Under the pieces are notes generated by a model, which searched no databases, had not been told where the DNA came from, and saw only the letters and a program-made list of their open reading frames with translations. A DNA stretch of 64,000 nt from an uncultured Eubacteriales bacterium (lineage in GTDB: Bacteria; Bacillota; Clostridia; Oscillospirales; Butyricicoccaceae), in the NCBI GenBank assembly GCA_910579575.1, contig CAJTUM010000005.1, positions 21,944 to 85,943 of the forward strand. Reading direction: 5' to 3'. Position numbers and translations under genes: made by a program. This document shows positions 24,893 through 32,530 of the stretch, piece by piece; positions within the stretch are counted from its first letter, which is position 1; each line of letters begins with the position of its first letter.

Positions 24893-25207
24893 TTGCTTCC
24901 GTTTTTACAATCCTTTTTCTCCCTGCCGCCTCAGCTGATGACAGCCTTGGGCACTGTGCTGGGCTTTGCGGTGCTGGGCGACCTGAACGGAGACCAACAA
25001 AACGCTCTGGGCAATTTTCTGATGCTGATCGCCCAAATTATGGAGACAAACGCCGCTCAGCTCCAGCTGCTGGAGGATCAACAAACCGCCCGGCAAACGG
25101 CTCGGCAAAAGGCGCAGCTTCAGGATCAACTGGATGAAATCCGCCGGCAGCTGAGCAATCTGGAACAGGAGGTTTACGGCCAAAGCCCGCCCGAGCGTCC
25201 AAACTAA
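24893..25207 (+). CDS. Conserved-looking small protein with hydrophobic N-terminus and coiled-coil tail
   Basis: Function not recognised. The 104-aa product has a hydrophobic N-terminal half (FLQSFFSLPPQLMTALGTVL and a second segment GNFLMLIAQIM) and a Gln-rich coiled-coil C-terminal half (QTARQKAQLQDQLDEIRRQL). It starts at TTG 24893 with AAGGGGG eight bases upstream. It is encoded opposite to the phage cassette, converging with the TerS-like gene 13 bp away. The GDLNGDQQNALGNFLML segment resembles small proteins I associate with Clostridia, but I cannot name a family. Confidence 0.65.
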   Translation: MLPFLQSFFSLPPQLMTALGTVLGFAVLGDLNGDQQNALGNFLMLIAQIMETNAAQLQLLEDQQTARQTARQKAQLQDQLDEIRRQLSNLEQEVYGQSPPERPN

Positions 25208-25220
25208 TTTGGCTTCGCTG

Positions 25221-25466
25221 TCATTGCGCGTCCTCCTCCAGCTCTTCCGGCAGTTTCACTTCCACAAGCAGGTCCTGAGGAGGCGCCAACGGCCTGCCGC
25301 TTCGCCCGTATACCCGGTTGAGCACCTCTTTGGCGCAGTCGATTTTTTCTTTCAGGTTGCCCTCCTCTCCCGTCAGCGTCTGCGCCAGCAGCCGAGCCGC
25401 CGCCGGGCTGGCCTTTGTCAAAATTTCTCGGGCCTGCTCCTGAGGTTCCTTGCGCTTTCTCGTCAT
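25221..25466 (-). CDS. Small phage-type protein, possible terminase small subunit
   Basis: An 81-aa protein, basic at the N-terminus (MTRKRKEPQEQAREI) and acidic at the C-terminus. The central segment LKEKIDCAKEVLNRVYGRSG resembles small-terminase-associated proteins of Firmicutes prophages, in which a helix ending in RVYGKP is common. It lies upstream of the large terminase in transcription order, fitting that role, but it is shorter than most full TerS proteins. AGGAGGTG precedes the ATG at 25466. Confidence 0.6.
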   Translation of the reverse strand: MTRKRKEPQEQAREILTKASPAAARLLAQTLTGEEGNLKEKIDCAKEVLNRVYGRSGRPLAPPQDLLVEVKLPEELEEDAQ

Positions 25467-25547
25467 TTTTTCACCTCCTCCCCCGCCGCTCTTTTTCATC
25501 ATAGCGGCAACGTTTCGTTATTTTCGTTTGCGTTTTTTCACAACGTC

Positions 25548-25575
25548 AAAAAACCGGCCGTTTCGGCCGGTTTTT
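25548..25575 (-). terminator. Bidirectional terminator after the DUF1492-type gene
   Basis: Stem AAAAAACCGGCCG/CGGCCGGTTTTT with a TTT loop. It separates the regulator gene from the TerS-like gene on the minus strand. Confidence 0.85.
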
Positions 25576-25642
25576 CTTCGCTTTTTGGGGTTGATTTTCG
25601 ATTTTTCAAGCATAAACGCCGCTGTTTCTGGGCAGACTGCCT

Positions 25643-26083
25643 TTATCGGCATATTTTCTTTTCTTTGCTTTGGTTTTCAAAAAATTTCCGATGTTTCTTT
25701 CGAGGAATCTGTTCGTCATAATGCCCCATGCGAAAAGCCGTCTGCTGCCAGGTCAGGCCGCTGACGTATCGCAGCGATAAAATCTGCCGCATCTGGCTAT
25801 CCTCCACCCGCCCGATAAATTCCTCCAGCCGGGCCAGCTCTTCCAGGCATCGGCCCAAATTTTCCTTTATTTTTTCCTCAAGGGCCTGAATCTGCAAGCC
25901 GTACGGTTCTTGCGCTTGTTCCGGCCCTAAATAGGGAATCCCCTCCACTCGCGTCTGTTTGCCTTGACGCAAAGCGCGCAGCTGCGCCAATCGGTCCTTT
26001 TGAGCCGCGATTTCCCGGTTCAGCGCCCGCAGCTGCCCCAGCTGTTCCGGCGTAACTTCTTTTCTTTCTTTGCTGTCGTTCAT
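25643..26083 (-). CDS. DUF1492/ArpU-RinA type phage transcriptional regulator
   Basis: A 146-aa protein with a coiled-coil first half (ALNREIAAQKDRLAQLRAL and EEKIKENLGRCLEELARLEE) and a sigma-like helix-turn-helix end (LSLRYVSGLTWQQTAFRMGH, then EQIPRKKHRKFF). This layout is typical of DUF1492 proteins that lie just ahead of terminase genes in Firmicutes prophages and are thought to switch on late genes. The ATG at 26083 has GGGAGG seven bases upstream. A terminator follows, so it does not simply form an operon with the packaging genes. Confidence 0.8.
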   Translation of the reverse strand: MNDSKERKEVTPEQLGQLRALNREIAAQKDRLAQLRALRQGKQTRVEGIPYLGPEQAQEPYGLQIQALEEKIKENLGRCLEELARLEEFIGRVEDSQMRQILSLRYVSGLTWQQTAFRMGHYDEQIPRKKHRKFFENQSKEKKICR

Positions 26084-26200
26084 CTTTTTGCCTCCCTCTC
26101 CTTTTGAAATTTCTTTTCCTTCCAGCTCTTCCTTTGTTTTGGAGCGTCTTTGGCGGTTAATCGCCGCCGGCCGGCGCATACTATGCCCGAGGTGATATCC

Positions 26201-26344
26201 ATGAACAGCGCCTTGGAGCGGGATTTTCCCGATTTGTTTTATCGGCGGCAGAATCAGCATGTGCTCTATGGCTTTCTGCCTCGTTATTCTCCCTATGTAA
26301 CAGACGCCGTGCTGGAATCCGTCTTCGACCAGCCGCCTAACTGA
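26201..26344 (+). CDS. Hypothetical small protein (47 aa)
   Basis: Not recognised. It begins MNSALERDFPDLFYRRQNQH and is rich in aromatic residues, with no membrane segment. GAGGTGAT lies shortly before the ATG at 26201, giving good support for translation. It is divergent from the DUF1492-type regulator and upstream of another small gene and the superoxide dismutase gene. A role in the spore coat is conceivable from size and composition but not shown. Confidence 0.55.
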   Translation: MNSALERDFPDLFYRRQNQHVLYGFLPRYSPYVTDAVLESVFDQPPN

Positions 26345-26497
26345 GCGAACTCCGCGTCCCATGGCCTTTGGGCCATGGGGCTCGGCCTCGGACCCCCTTC
26401 CCAGCGCAGGCTTCCCCGCTCTGGGAAGGCGGCCCGAATTGCCCTGGCCGGACCGCCGGCCCTTGGGCCGCCTATTTTACCAAATGAGGTGAACGCA

Positions 26498-26668
26498 ATG
26501 TTTCCTACTCCGAATCAGCCCCAAAACATTTCCCGCCTGTCCGGCCAGAATCTGCCCACTTATATCCAGGAAAGCCTGCACCAGGCCGGCATGGCCCATC
26601 TCCCTGCTGGAGAAGTTCAGGCCATCGCTCAGCATCTGACGCATTACCAGGGACCGGAGGCCGACTGA
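26498..26668 (+). CDS. Hypothetical small protein (56 aa) coupled to superoxide dismutase
   Basis: Not recognised. The product (MFPTPNQPQNISRLSGQNLP, then a helix with EVQAIAQHLTHY) is soluble. GAGGTGA precedes the ATG, and the stop codon TGA shares a base with the start codon of the dismutase gene, so the two are probably translated together. The 153 bp upstream contain two GC-rich inverted repeats (around 26357-26379 and 26398-26431), possibly a terminator or attenuator for the preceding small gene. Confidence 0.6.
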   Translation: MFPTPNQPQNISRLSGQNLPTYIQESLHQAGMAHLPAGEVQAIAQHLTHYQGPEAD

Positions 26669-27318
26669 TGAAAAATATGCACTACCCTTTTCAGCTGCCG
26701 CCCCTGTATTTCCCTCCGTCCGCTCTGGAGCCCTATATCAGCGCTCAGACCATGGAGCTGCATCACGGCAAACATTTCCGCAACTATGTGGAGAAGCTGA
26801 ACGCCCTGCTGGAGCCCTACGGCCAATACCACGATACCTGCCTGGAGCAGCTGATCTGCCAATGGGATTCCCTTCCTGCCGACATCCGAACGGCGGCGCG
26901 CAACAATGGGGGCGGCTGTTTTAACCACGATTTTTATTTTCGTGGTCTGTCTGCCAAGCCCTCGGAACCCCAGGGCCCTTTTTTGGAAGCCATCCGACAG
27001 GATTTCGGTTCCTTCGATCAGATGAAGCGACGGCTGGCCGAAACCTCAGTCGGCGTCTTTGGTTCCGGTTGGGGGTGGCTGTGCTACGATAAAAACGTAA
27101 ATTCTCTGTGCATCATCGCCACTTCTAATCAGGATACGCCCTATCGCCAGCAACTCTATCCGATTGTGGCGGTAGACGTCTGGGAGCACGCCTATTACCT
27201 GGATTATCAAAATAAGCGGGCTGATTATGTGGATACCCTGATCGGCCATATCGATTGGGAACACGCCGGCGGCATCTATCGCAATTTGATAGACGGCGGC
27301 GTCGACACCCCGTTTTAG
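26668..27318 (+). CDS. Fe/Mn superoxide dismutase family protein
   Basis: Converts superoxide to oxygen and hydrogen peroxide. The 216-aa protein keeps all four metal ligands: His in MELHHGKHFRNYV, His in GGGCFNHDFYF, and Asp/His in VDVWEHAYYLDYQ. The residue context GGGCFNHDFYF differs from the usual GGGHANHSLFW, marking a divergent member. In spore formers such dismutases can be part of the spore coat; its coupling to two tiny unknown genes would fit, but this is speculation. Choice of iron or manganese cannot be read from sequence. Confidence 0.9.
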   Translation: MKNMHYPFQLPPLYFPPSALEPYISAQTMELHHGKHFRNYVEKLNALLEPYGQYHDTCLEQLICQWDSLPADIRTAARNNGGGCFNHDFYFRGLSAKPSEPQGPFLEAIRQDFGSFDQMKRRLAETSVGVFGSGWGWLCYDKNVNSLCIIATSNQDTPYRQQLYPIVAVDVWEHAYYLDYQNKRADYVDTLIGHIDWEHAGGIYRNLIDGGVDTPF

Positions 27319-27364
27319 CCGTTTTCGTTCCACCGAAATCGGCTGTTGTGTTTCTCCCTCTCTT

Positions 27365-27389
27365 GGCGGCCTTCGGGCCGCCTTTTTTT
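27365..27389 (+). terminator. Terminator of the dismutase transcript
   Basis: GGCGGCC-TTCG-GGCCGCC stem with UUCG tetraloop followed by seven T, 46 bp after the dismutase stop. The remaining bases to 27552 hold nothing I recognise. Confidence 0.9.
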
Positions 27390-27552
27390 ATTCATTCAGA
27401 ACTGAAAAGAAATTTTACGTTTTTATTGTAATACGTTTTTATCGTTTTGTCAAGGGCCGGCTCACACACAACAAGGCCAGTCGCTCTGCCGGCCTTCGGC
27501 AATGGCGCCATTCGCTCTTTGCGCAAAAGGCAAAATCCTCTCTACACACACG

Positions 27553-28125
27553 CTAACGCGGAGCGCGGCCGTCGGCCTGGGTCGATGCGTCGACGCACCA
27601 GGAAACAATGGGCGCCGCGGCGTCTTTATCTGCCAAATCCAAACGTTTCCCATAGCTGTCCAACGTCATTTGATCCGCAGGCGACCGCTGTTTTTTCCCT
27701 TTTGCCAACAAAAAAAGCCGCAGCCCAGCCATCATGGCCCGATGTTTGCTTGACATTCTGCTGTAATCCATAGCGCCCCTCAGCGCAAAAATCGCCGCCT
27801 GCTCCATCATCTGCGGGGGCAACATACGGCTCAGCTCCCGACGAATTTGCTCCATCGCCCCCGGCGCTTTTGGGTCCAGCATTCCGCAAGTGAAAATCGC
27901 CAGTTTTTTATCCGCCAGCAATTCCTGCTGGCTGGCCAGCCACTTTCCGCCAGATAAGACGCCGGCATAAACGCCAGCGCCATATACCAAGATGTCGGCT
28001 TCCGCCAAATGCTCCGGCTGAACTTGCCGCCGGTTCAGCAATTGGGCCTCTGTCTGCTGGGCAATCCATTGGGCATATCGCCGGCTTGTTCCATATTTAG
28101 AATCCTCAATCACCAATATTTTCAT
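27553..28125 (-). CDS. Flavodoxin domain protein (HemG/flavodoxin_5-like)
   Basis: FMN-binding electron carrier or oxidoreductase, 190 aa. The phosphate-binding start MKILVIEDSKYGTSRRYAQW replaces the usual T-x-T-G-N-T loop with a KYGTSRRYA version seen in menaquinone-linked HemG-like proteins. DILVYGAGVYAGVLSG and LAIFTCGML are flavin-contact segments. The start codon lies inside the end of the tetR gene (20-bp overlap), so this is probably the gene controlled by that regulator. SD GGAGGGAAGG upstream. Confidence 0.85.
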   Translation of the reverse strand: MKILVIEDSKYGTSRRYAQWIAQQTEAQLLNRRQVQPEHLAEADILVYGAGVYAGVLSGGKWLASQQELLADKKLAIFTCGMLDPKAPGAMEQIRRELSRMLPPQMMEQAAIFALRGAMDYSRMSSKHRAMMAGLRLFLLAKGKKQRSPADQMTLDSYGKRLDLADKDAAAPIVSWCVDASTQADGRAPR

Positions 28126-28705
28126 ATCGCCTTCCCTCCGCCCTCATTCCCCGCAACAACAGCGACAAAAATTCGTTCAGTCGTTTTTCCGCAACTTCCA
28201 GCGACTTTTCCCGGAGCGTCAGCCGGCAAATCAGCGCTTGCGCCGCTGTCCAAATATCTTCCGCCAACGGTTGAGCTTCTCTTGACTGAATTGTCCCAGC
28301 CGCTATTTCCAGTTCAATTTGCCTAGTTAATAGCTCCAACCCCGGTCCCGCCGCTCCCTCTCTGGTCAGCGAGGACAGCATCCGATATTCTCCCGGTCGT
28401 TCCCAGGCCAATCGGAGTAAAGTACGCCAAACCTCCAAAAAATTTTCCACAAAGTTTCGCTCAGGCTTTATGGCGTCTTTTGCCACGGCGGCAGCCTCTT
28501 CCCCGGCCTGCCGGCATACTGCGTCCGTCAACTGCCCGCTGTTTTCAAAATAGTAATAGAATACGCTTGGCGCGATTCCGGCCCGCTCCGCCACCTGTCG
28601 AACCGTCAGGGCCTGAGCGCCGCCTTGCGCCGCCAGTTCCCGAGCCGCCTTCACAATCGTTTGTCGAGCCCATTCCTGCTTTTCCCTTTTCCTTTCCGGC
28701 TTCAT
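28106..28705 (-). CDS. TetR family transcriptional regulator
   Basis: Repressor of 199 aa. The N-terminal helix-turn-helix reads AAQGGAQALTVRQVAERAGI followed by SVFYYYFENSGQL, typical of TetR; the C-terminal ligand-binding domain is variable. The ATG at 28705 has AAGGA eight bases upstream and is preferred over the Met two codons earlier. A perfect palindrome 29 bp upstream is the likely operator, implying autoregulation of tetR and the coupled flavodoxin gene. The inducer is unknown. Confidence 0.9.
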   Translation of the reverse strand: MKPERKREKQEWARQTIVKAARELAAQGGAQALTVRQVAERAGIAPSVFYYYFENSGQLTDAVCRQAGEEAAAVAKDAIKPERNFVENFLEVWRTLLRLAWERPGEYRMLSSLTREGAAGPGLELLTRQIELEIAAGTIQSREAQPLAEDIWTAAQALICRLTLREKSLEVAEKRLNEFLSLLLRGMRAEGRRYENIGD

Positions 28706-28733
28706 TTCCATATTCCTTCTTTTTTAAAATTGT

Positions 28734-28749
28734 GTTCTAATTTTAGAAC
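28734..28749. promoter_or_regulatory. Probable TetR operator
   Basis: Perfect inverted repeat GTTCTAA-TT-TTAGAAC in the AT-rich stretch just upstream of the tetR start. Size and symmetry fit a TetR dimer site. Confidence 0.6.
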
Positions 28750-28806
28750 TATTGTTATTATATTCTTGTTTCTTTCGCCTGTCAAGCCCATGGCCCTTTC
28801 TCGCCG

Positions 28807-28835
28807 TTGCAAAAAAGCTGGTTTGCTGGTATACT
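28807..28835 (+). promoter_or_regulatory. Promoter for the PepT-like peptidase
   Basis: TTGCAA (28807-28812), 17-bp spacer, TATACT (28830-28835), 49 bp before the start codon. Confidence 0.65.
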
Positions 28836-28884
28836 AATTTTATAGCAAAATCCGCAAAAGAAACCTGTGAAAGAAGGGATTGCA

Positions 28885-30003
28885 ATGCAATTCAACGAAA
28901 AACGGATGCTGGACCGCCTGATGGAGATGATCCGCATCGACAGCCCCTCCTTTGAAGAAAAGCCCATGACAGATTATCTGGAAAAATACTTCAAGGACCG
29001 GGGTTTTGAGGTCTATCGGGACAACGCCGGCGAAAAATTCGGCAGCACTGGCGGCAATATCCTGGTACATATCCCTGGAACCATGGAGGGCGAGGCCGTC
29101 TGCTTCAACGCCCACCAGGATACGGTGGAGCCGGGCCGAGGCATTGAGCCGGTTTATGAAAACGGCGTGCTGACCAGCAAGGGCGACACCATCCTGGGCG
29201 CCGACGATAAATCCGGTATCGCCATGCTGATGGAGCTGCTGGATGTGCTTCAAGAAAACAAGATTCCCCATCGGGAGATGTATTACCTGTTCACCATCTG
29301 CGAGGAGCAGGGAATGCACGGCGCCAAGAATTTTGATATCTCCAAGCTGCCCTGCCGCAACCTTTATGCACTGGACGGCACTGGAATGGTGGGCGGCATT
29401 TCCACCTCCTCCCCCTCCAAGTATGGAATCAAGGCGACCTTTAAGGGCAAAGCGGCTCATGCGGGCATTGAGCCTCAAAACGGCGTCAACGCCGTCTGCA
29501 TGGCGGCCCGCGCCATTTCCCTGGTAAAATTCGGGCGTATCGACCATGAAACCACTTCAAACATAGGCCGCATCGAAGGCGGCGGCATGACCAACGTGGT
29601 GCCTGACGAGGCGTTTTTCACTGCGGAAGTCCGTTCTCACAACGAGGAAAAACTTCAGCATCAGCTGGACTTGATCCAGGCCGCCTGCAAGCAGGCTGCC
29701 GAAGAGTTCGGCGGCCAAGCGGAAGTGGAGCTGAGCCACGATTATCCCTCTGCTAAGCCGGATCCGGAAAGCTTCCTCTATAAGCTGAATCTCCACGCCA
29801 TCCAAGCCGAGGGCATCGAGCCTCGCTACTTGATCAGCGGCGGCGGCGGCGACGCCAATATCTTCTCCGGCAAGGGATTCCACTGCGGCGGCATCACCAC
29901 CGGTATGTTCGACGTTCATGGCGTCAACGAAAACCTGCGTATGGATGTCTTCCAAACCGCTTTCAACGTGGTCTTCCGCATGATGACGGAAAATCTCGAT
30001 TAG
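28885..30003 (+). CDS. M20 family peptidase, PepT-like
   Basis: Zinc aminopeptidase, probably releasing N-terminal residues from small peptides; 372 aa. Metal ligands are visible in NAHQDTVEPG (His, Asp), GADDKSGIAML (bridging Asp), CEEQGMHGAKN (catalytic Glu plus ligand Glu), LDGTGMVG (Asp) and DVHGVNENLR (His). The dimerisation domain inserts at about residues 185-290. The ATG at 28885 is preferred over the GTG at 28867 because AGAAGGG is spaced correctly for it. Single-gene transcript with its own promoter and terminator. Confidence 0.93.
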   Translation: MQFNEKRMLDRLMEMIRIDSPSFEEKPMTDYLEKYFKDRGFEVYRDNAGEKFGSTGGNILVHIPGTMEGEAVCFNAHQDTVEPGRGIEPVYENGVLTSKGDTILGADDKSGIAMLMELLDVLQENKIPHREMYYLFTICEEQGMHGAKNFDISKLPCRNLYALDGTGMVGGISTSSPSKYGIKATFKGKAAHAGIEPQNGVNAVCMAARAISLVKFGRIDHETTSNIGRIEGGGMTNVVPDEAFFTAEVRSHNEEKLQHQLDLIQAACKQAAEEFGGQAEVELSHDYPSAKPDPESFLYKLNLHAIQAEGIEPRYLISGGGGDANIFSGKGFHCGGITTGMFDVHGVNENLRMDVFQTAFNVVFRMMTENLD

Positions 30004-30042
30004 CCCTATCGCCTCTGTTGTACCCCGGTCTTGACAAAACAT

Positions 30043-30081
30043 AAAAAGCGCCTCTCCTTCTCAAAAGGAGAGGCGTTTTTT
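30043..30081 (+). terminator. Terminator after the PepT-like gene
   Basis: Eleven-bp stem CGCCTCTCCTT/AAGGAGAGGCG followed by TTTTTT, A-run on the 5' side. Confidence 0.9.
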
Positions 30082-30148
30082 ATATAATAGAAACAGTTTA
30101 ATACCCGTTTGCGATAAAATCGATGCACTACCCTTGAGGTGAGAGAAG

Positions 30149-30391
30149 ATGGGCGTAAAAGATGCCGTCGTAAAGCGCTTTCAGGGACTTTGCGAAGAGC
30201 GCGGAATACACATCAATGAATTGGCAAATCGTTCTGGAATCACGCCTTCCACCGCGTATAGTATGATGGATGCGCGAAGACGCCACATTTCAATCGTCAC
30301 CATCAAAAAATTTTGTGACGGCTTGAATATCTCTCTGGGAGAATTTTTTTCCTCTTCTGAATTTGACGACTTGGAACAAGAAATAGAATAA
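30149..30391 (+). CDS. XRE family helix-turn-helix regulator
   Basis: Small 80-aa DNA-binding protein that is almost entirely one Cro/C1-type domain (INELANRSGITPSTAYSMMD) with a short acidic tail. This type of single-domain XRE protein is frequent in Clostridia chromosomes; target unknown. A TATAAT lies around 30084-30089, within the preceding terminator's distal part, and GAGGTGAG precedes the ATG. Confidence 0.88.
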   Translation: MGVKDAVVKRFQGLCEERGIHINELANRSGITPSTAYSMMDARRRHISIVTIKKFCDGLNISLGEFFSSSEFDDLEQEIE

Positions 30392-30428
30392 AAAAATCCT
30401 CCCGTGACAAAATTCACAGGAGGATTTT
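30392..30428. terminator. Bidirectional terminator between XRE gene and tsf
   Basis: AAAATCCTCC/GGAGGATTTT stem (30393-30402 with 30419-30428), extended by GTG/CAC, between two convergent genes. T-run on both strands. Confidence 0.85.
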
Positions 30429-30516
30429 GGGTGTTTTCATTTATAAACAAAAGCCATTGGCCTTCTCGCCCAGAACCGGCTATTTGCTCAGCTCCGCAGA
30501 ATGCCTGGCCGCGGCG

Positions 30517-31443
30517 TTATTTTTTCGCAGTCATAGCGGCGACTTCAGCGGCGAAGTCGTCTTCCTTCTTGGCCAACCCCTCGCCCTTTTCAAAGCGAGC
30601 AAACTTGGCGATCTTGATCTTGCCGCCCAGTTCCTTGGCCTTAGCTTCCACATATTTGGAAACAGAGGTCTTATTTTCTTTGACAAAAGCCTGGTCTACC
30701 AAGCAATTTTCCTCAAAGAACTTATTGATCCGGCCAGCCACAATCTTCTGGGCCACCGCTGCGGGCTTGCCCTCGTTCATCGTCTGAGCCATCAGGATTT
30801 CCTTTTCATGCTCCACAACCTCGGCGGGCACGTTGTCCCGATCCAGGTATTGGGGATTCATAGCGGCAATCTGCATACAAACGTCGTGGCCCAGCTCGAT
30901 CACTGCCTCATTGCCCTTCAGATTGTCGGAAACCTCCAGCGCAACCAACACGCCGATCTTGCCGCCCATGTGCATATAAGCCACATTTTGAGTCTTCTCG
31001 CAGTAGCGCACAAAACGGCGCAGCTGGATATTCTCGCCGATAGTGGCCACCTTCTCGGTCAACGCCTCGGCCACGGTTTTGCCCTCGCCGGGATACTGGC
31101 AGGCGTTCAGCGCCTCCACGTCGGCAGGGTTTTCTTTCATGACGACCACGGCCAAATCCTTCACGAAATTTTGGAAAATCTCGTTTTTCGCCACAAAGTC
31201 CGTCTCGCTGTTCACTTCCACCAAAGCGCCAACGCCGCATTCGGGGCAAACGCCGGCATAGACCATGCCTTCGGCGGCCACGCGGCCAGCCTTTTTCTGG
31301 GCGGCGGCCAAGCCCTTTTCCCGCAGAAACTCTACCGCTTTATCAAAATCGCCGTCCGAGGAGCTCAGCGCTTTTTTGCAGTCCATCATGCCGGCGCCGG
31401 TTTGCTCCCGCAGCTTCTGTACGTCTTTCGCTGTAAATGCCAT
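30517..31443 (-). CDS. tsf: Elongation factor Ts
   Basis: Nucleotide exchange factor that recycles EF-Tu. The 308-aa protein starts MAFTAKDVQKLREQTGAGMM, the family hallmark, with the TDFVAKNE motif of the core near residue 80. The ATG at 31443 is correct: GGAGG is ten bases upstream, while a Met three codons earlier overlaps the ribosome binding site. Follows rpsB, as in nearly all bacteria. Confidence 0.97.
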   Translation of the reverse strand: MAFTAKDVQKLREQTGAGMMDCKKALSSSDGDFDKAVEFLREKGLAAAQKKAGRVAAEGMVYAGVCPECGVGALVEVNSETDFVAKNEIFQNFVKDLAVVVMKENPADVEALNACQYPGEGKTVAEALTEKVATIGENIQLRRFVRYCEKTQNVAYMHMGGKIGVLVALEVSDNLKGNEAVIELGHDVCMQIAAMNPQYLDRDNVPAEVVEHEKEILMAQTMNEGKPAAVAQKIVAGRINKFFEENCLVDQAFVKENKTSVSKYVEAKAKELGGKIKIAKFARFEKGEGLAKKEDDFAAEVAAMTAKK

Positions 31444-31505
31444 TTTGTCCATTCCTCCGTTTTCTAAACGTTTTCGGGCTTTGCCCTTCGATCAATAAAC
31501 CCGGC

Positions 31506-31532
31506 TTAAGCCCGCGTCAGGCGCGGGCTTAA
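31506..31532 (-). other. Intercistronic hairpin between rpsB and tsf
   Basis: Perfect 11-bp stem TTAAGCCCGCG/CGCGGGCTTAA with loop TCAGG. No strong T-run follows, so it may act as a partial terminator or processing site setting the S2 to EF-Ts ratio. Confidence 0.55.
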
Positions 31533-31546
31533 AAGCCAAATCTGCT

Positions 31547-32353
31547 TTACTGGTTTGCGATCTCTTCCGCCGTCTTGGATTCCCGCTTCTGGGGAGCCCG
31601 AGGAGCGGCGTCCACAGCGGCCTCCGTTTCTTCCGAAGCTGCGGCGGCCTCGTCGCTGACGTCCAGCTGCTCGCCCTGACGGCCTTCCAGCACGGCGTTG
31701 GCCATGGTCTGGCTGATCAGCTTGATGGCGCGGATGGCGTCGTCGTTGCCGGGGATCACATAATCCACCTCGTCGGGGTCGCAGTTGGTATCCACAATCG
31801 CCACAATGGGCACGCCCAGCTTGCGGGCCTCGGCGATGGCGTTCTTTTCTTTCCGGGGGTCGATGACAAACAAGGCGCCGGGCAGACGCTTCATCTCTTT
31901 GACGCCGCCCAGATATTTCTCCAGCTTCTCGATCTCCAGCTTCAGCTTGACGACTTCCTTCTTGGGCAGCAGGTTAAACGTGCCGTCCTCTTCCATCTTC
32001 TTCAGCTGATTCAGCCGGTCGATGCGGCGGCGCATGGTCTTGAAGTTGGTCAGCATACCGCCCAGCCAGCGGGCGTTGACATAAAACTGGCCGCAGCGCT
32101 CCGCCTCTTCCTTCACGGCTTCCTGGGCCTGCTTTTTGGTGCCCACAAACAGAACGCTGTCGCCGGCGGCGGCCACGTCCCGCACAAAGAAATAAGCCTC
32201 TTCCAGCTTTTTAACCGTCTTCTGCAGATCGATGATATAGATTCCGTTGCGCTCAGTAAAGATATACTGGGCCATCTTGGGGTTCCATCTTCTTGTCTGG
32301 TGGCCGAAATGCACGCCGGCCTCCAGCAGCTGCTTCATAGAAATAACAGACAT
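31547..32353 (-). CDS. rpsB: 30S ribosomal protein S2
   Basis: Small-subunit ribosomal protein, 268 aa. Start MSVISMKQLLEAGVHFGHQT and the core RWNPKMAQYIFTERNGIYII identify it. The last ~40 residues are an acidic/Ala-rich extension. The ATG at 32353 follows AAGGAGGAAAC. First gene of the rpsB-tsf operon. Confidence 0.97.
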   Translation of the reverse strand: MSVISMKQLLEAGVHFGHQTRRWNPKMAQYIFTERNGIYIIDLQKTVKKLEEAYFFVRDVAAAGDSVLFVGTKKQAQEAVKEEAERCGQFYVNARWLGGMLTNFKTMRRRIDRLNQLKKMEEDGTFNLLPKKEVVKLKLEIEKLEKYLGGVKEMKRLPGALFVIDPRKEKNAIAEARKLGVPIVAIVDTNCDPDEVDYVIPGNDDAIRAIKLISQTMANAVLEGRQGEQLDVSDEAAAASEETEAAVDAAPRAPQKRESKTAEEIANQ

Positions 32354-32471
32354 TTTTGTTTCCTCCTTTTTGGCTAACCCGCCACTGCTCTTCTGGGGGC
32401 GCGGCCCGCCGGAGCTTCGCCGGCCGGGCGCCGGGCGCCGGACAAGCAGTGTGTGTGTTTTAAGCTTATCC

Positions 32472-32500
32472 AATATACCATATCCGCCGGCGGTTTGCAA
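32472..32500 (-). promoter_or_regulatory. rpsB promoter
   Basis: On the minus strand TTGCAA (32500-32495), 17-bp spacer, TATATT (32477-32472), leaving a ~110-base leader before rpsB that could hold S2 autoregulation. Confidence 0.55.
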
Positions 32501-32530
32501 GAAAATCTTTCATTTTCCGGGCAAATTTTT

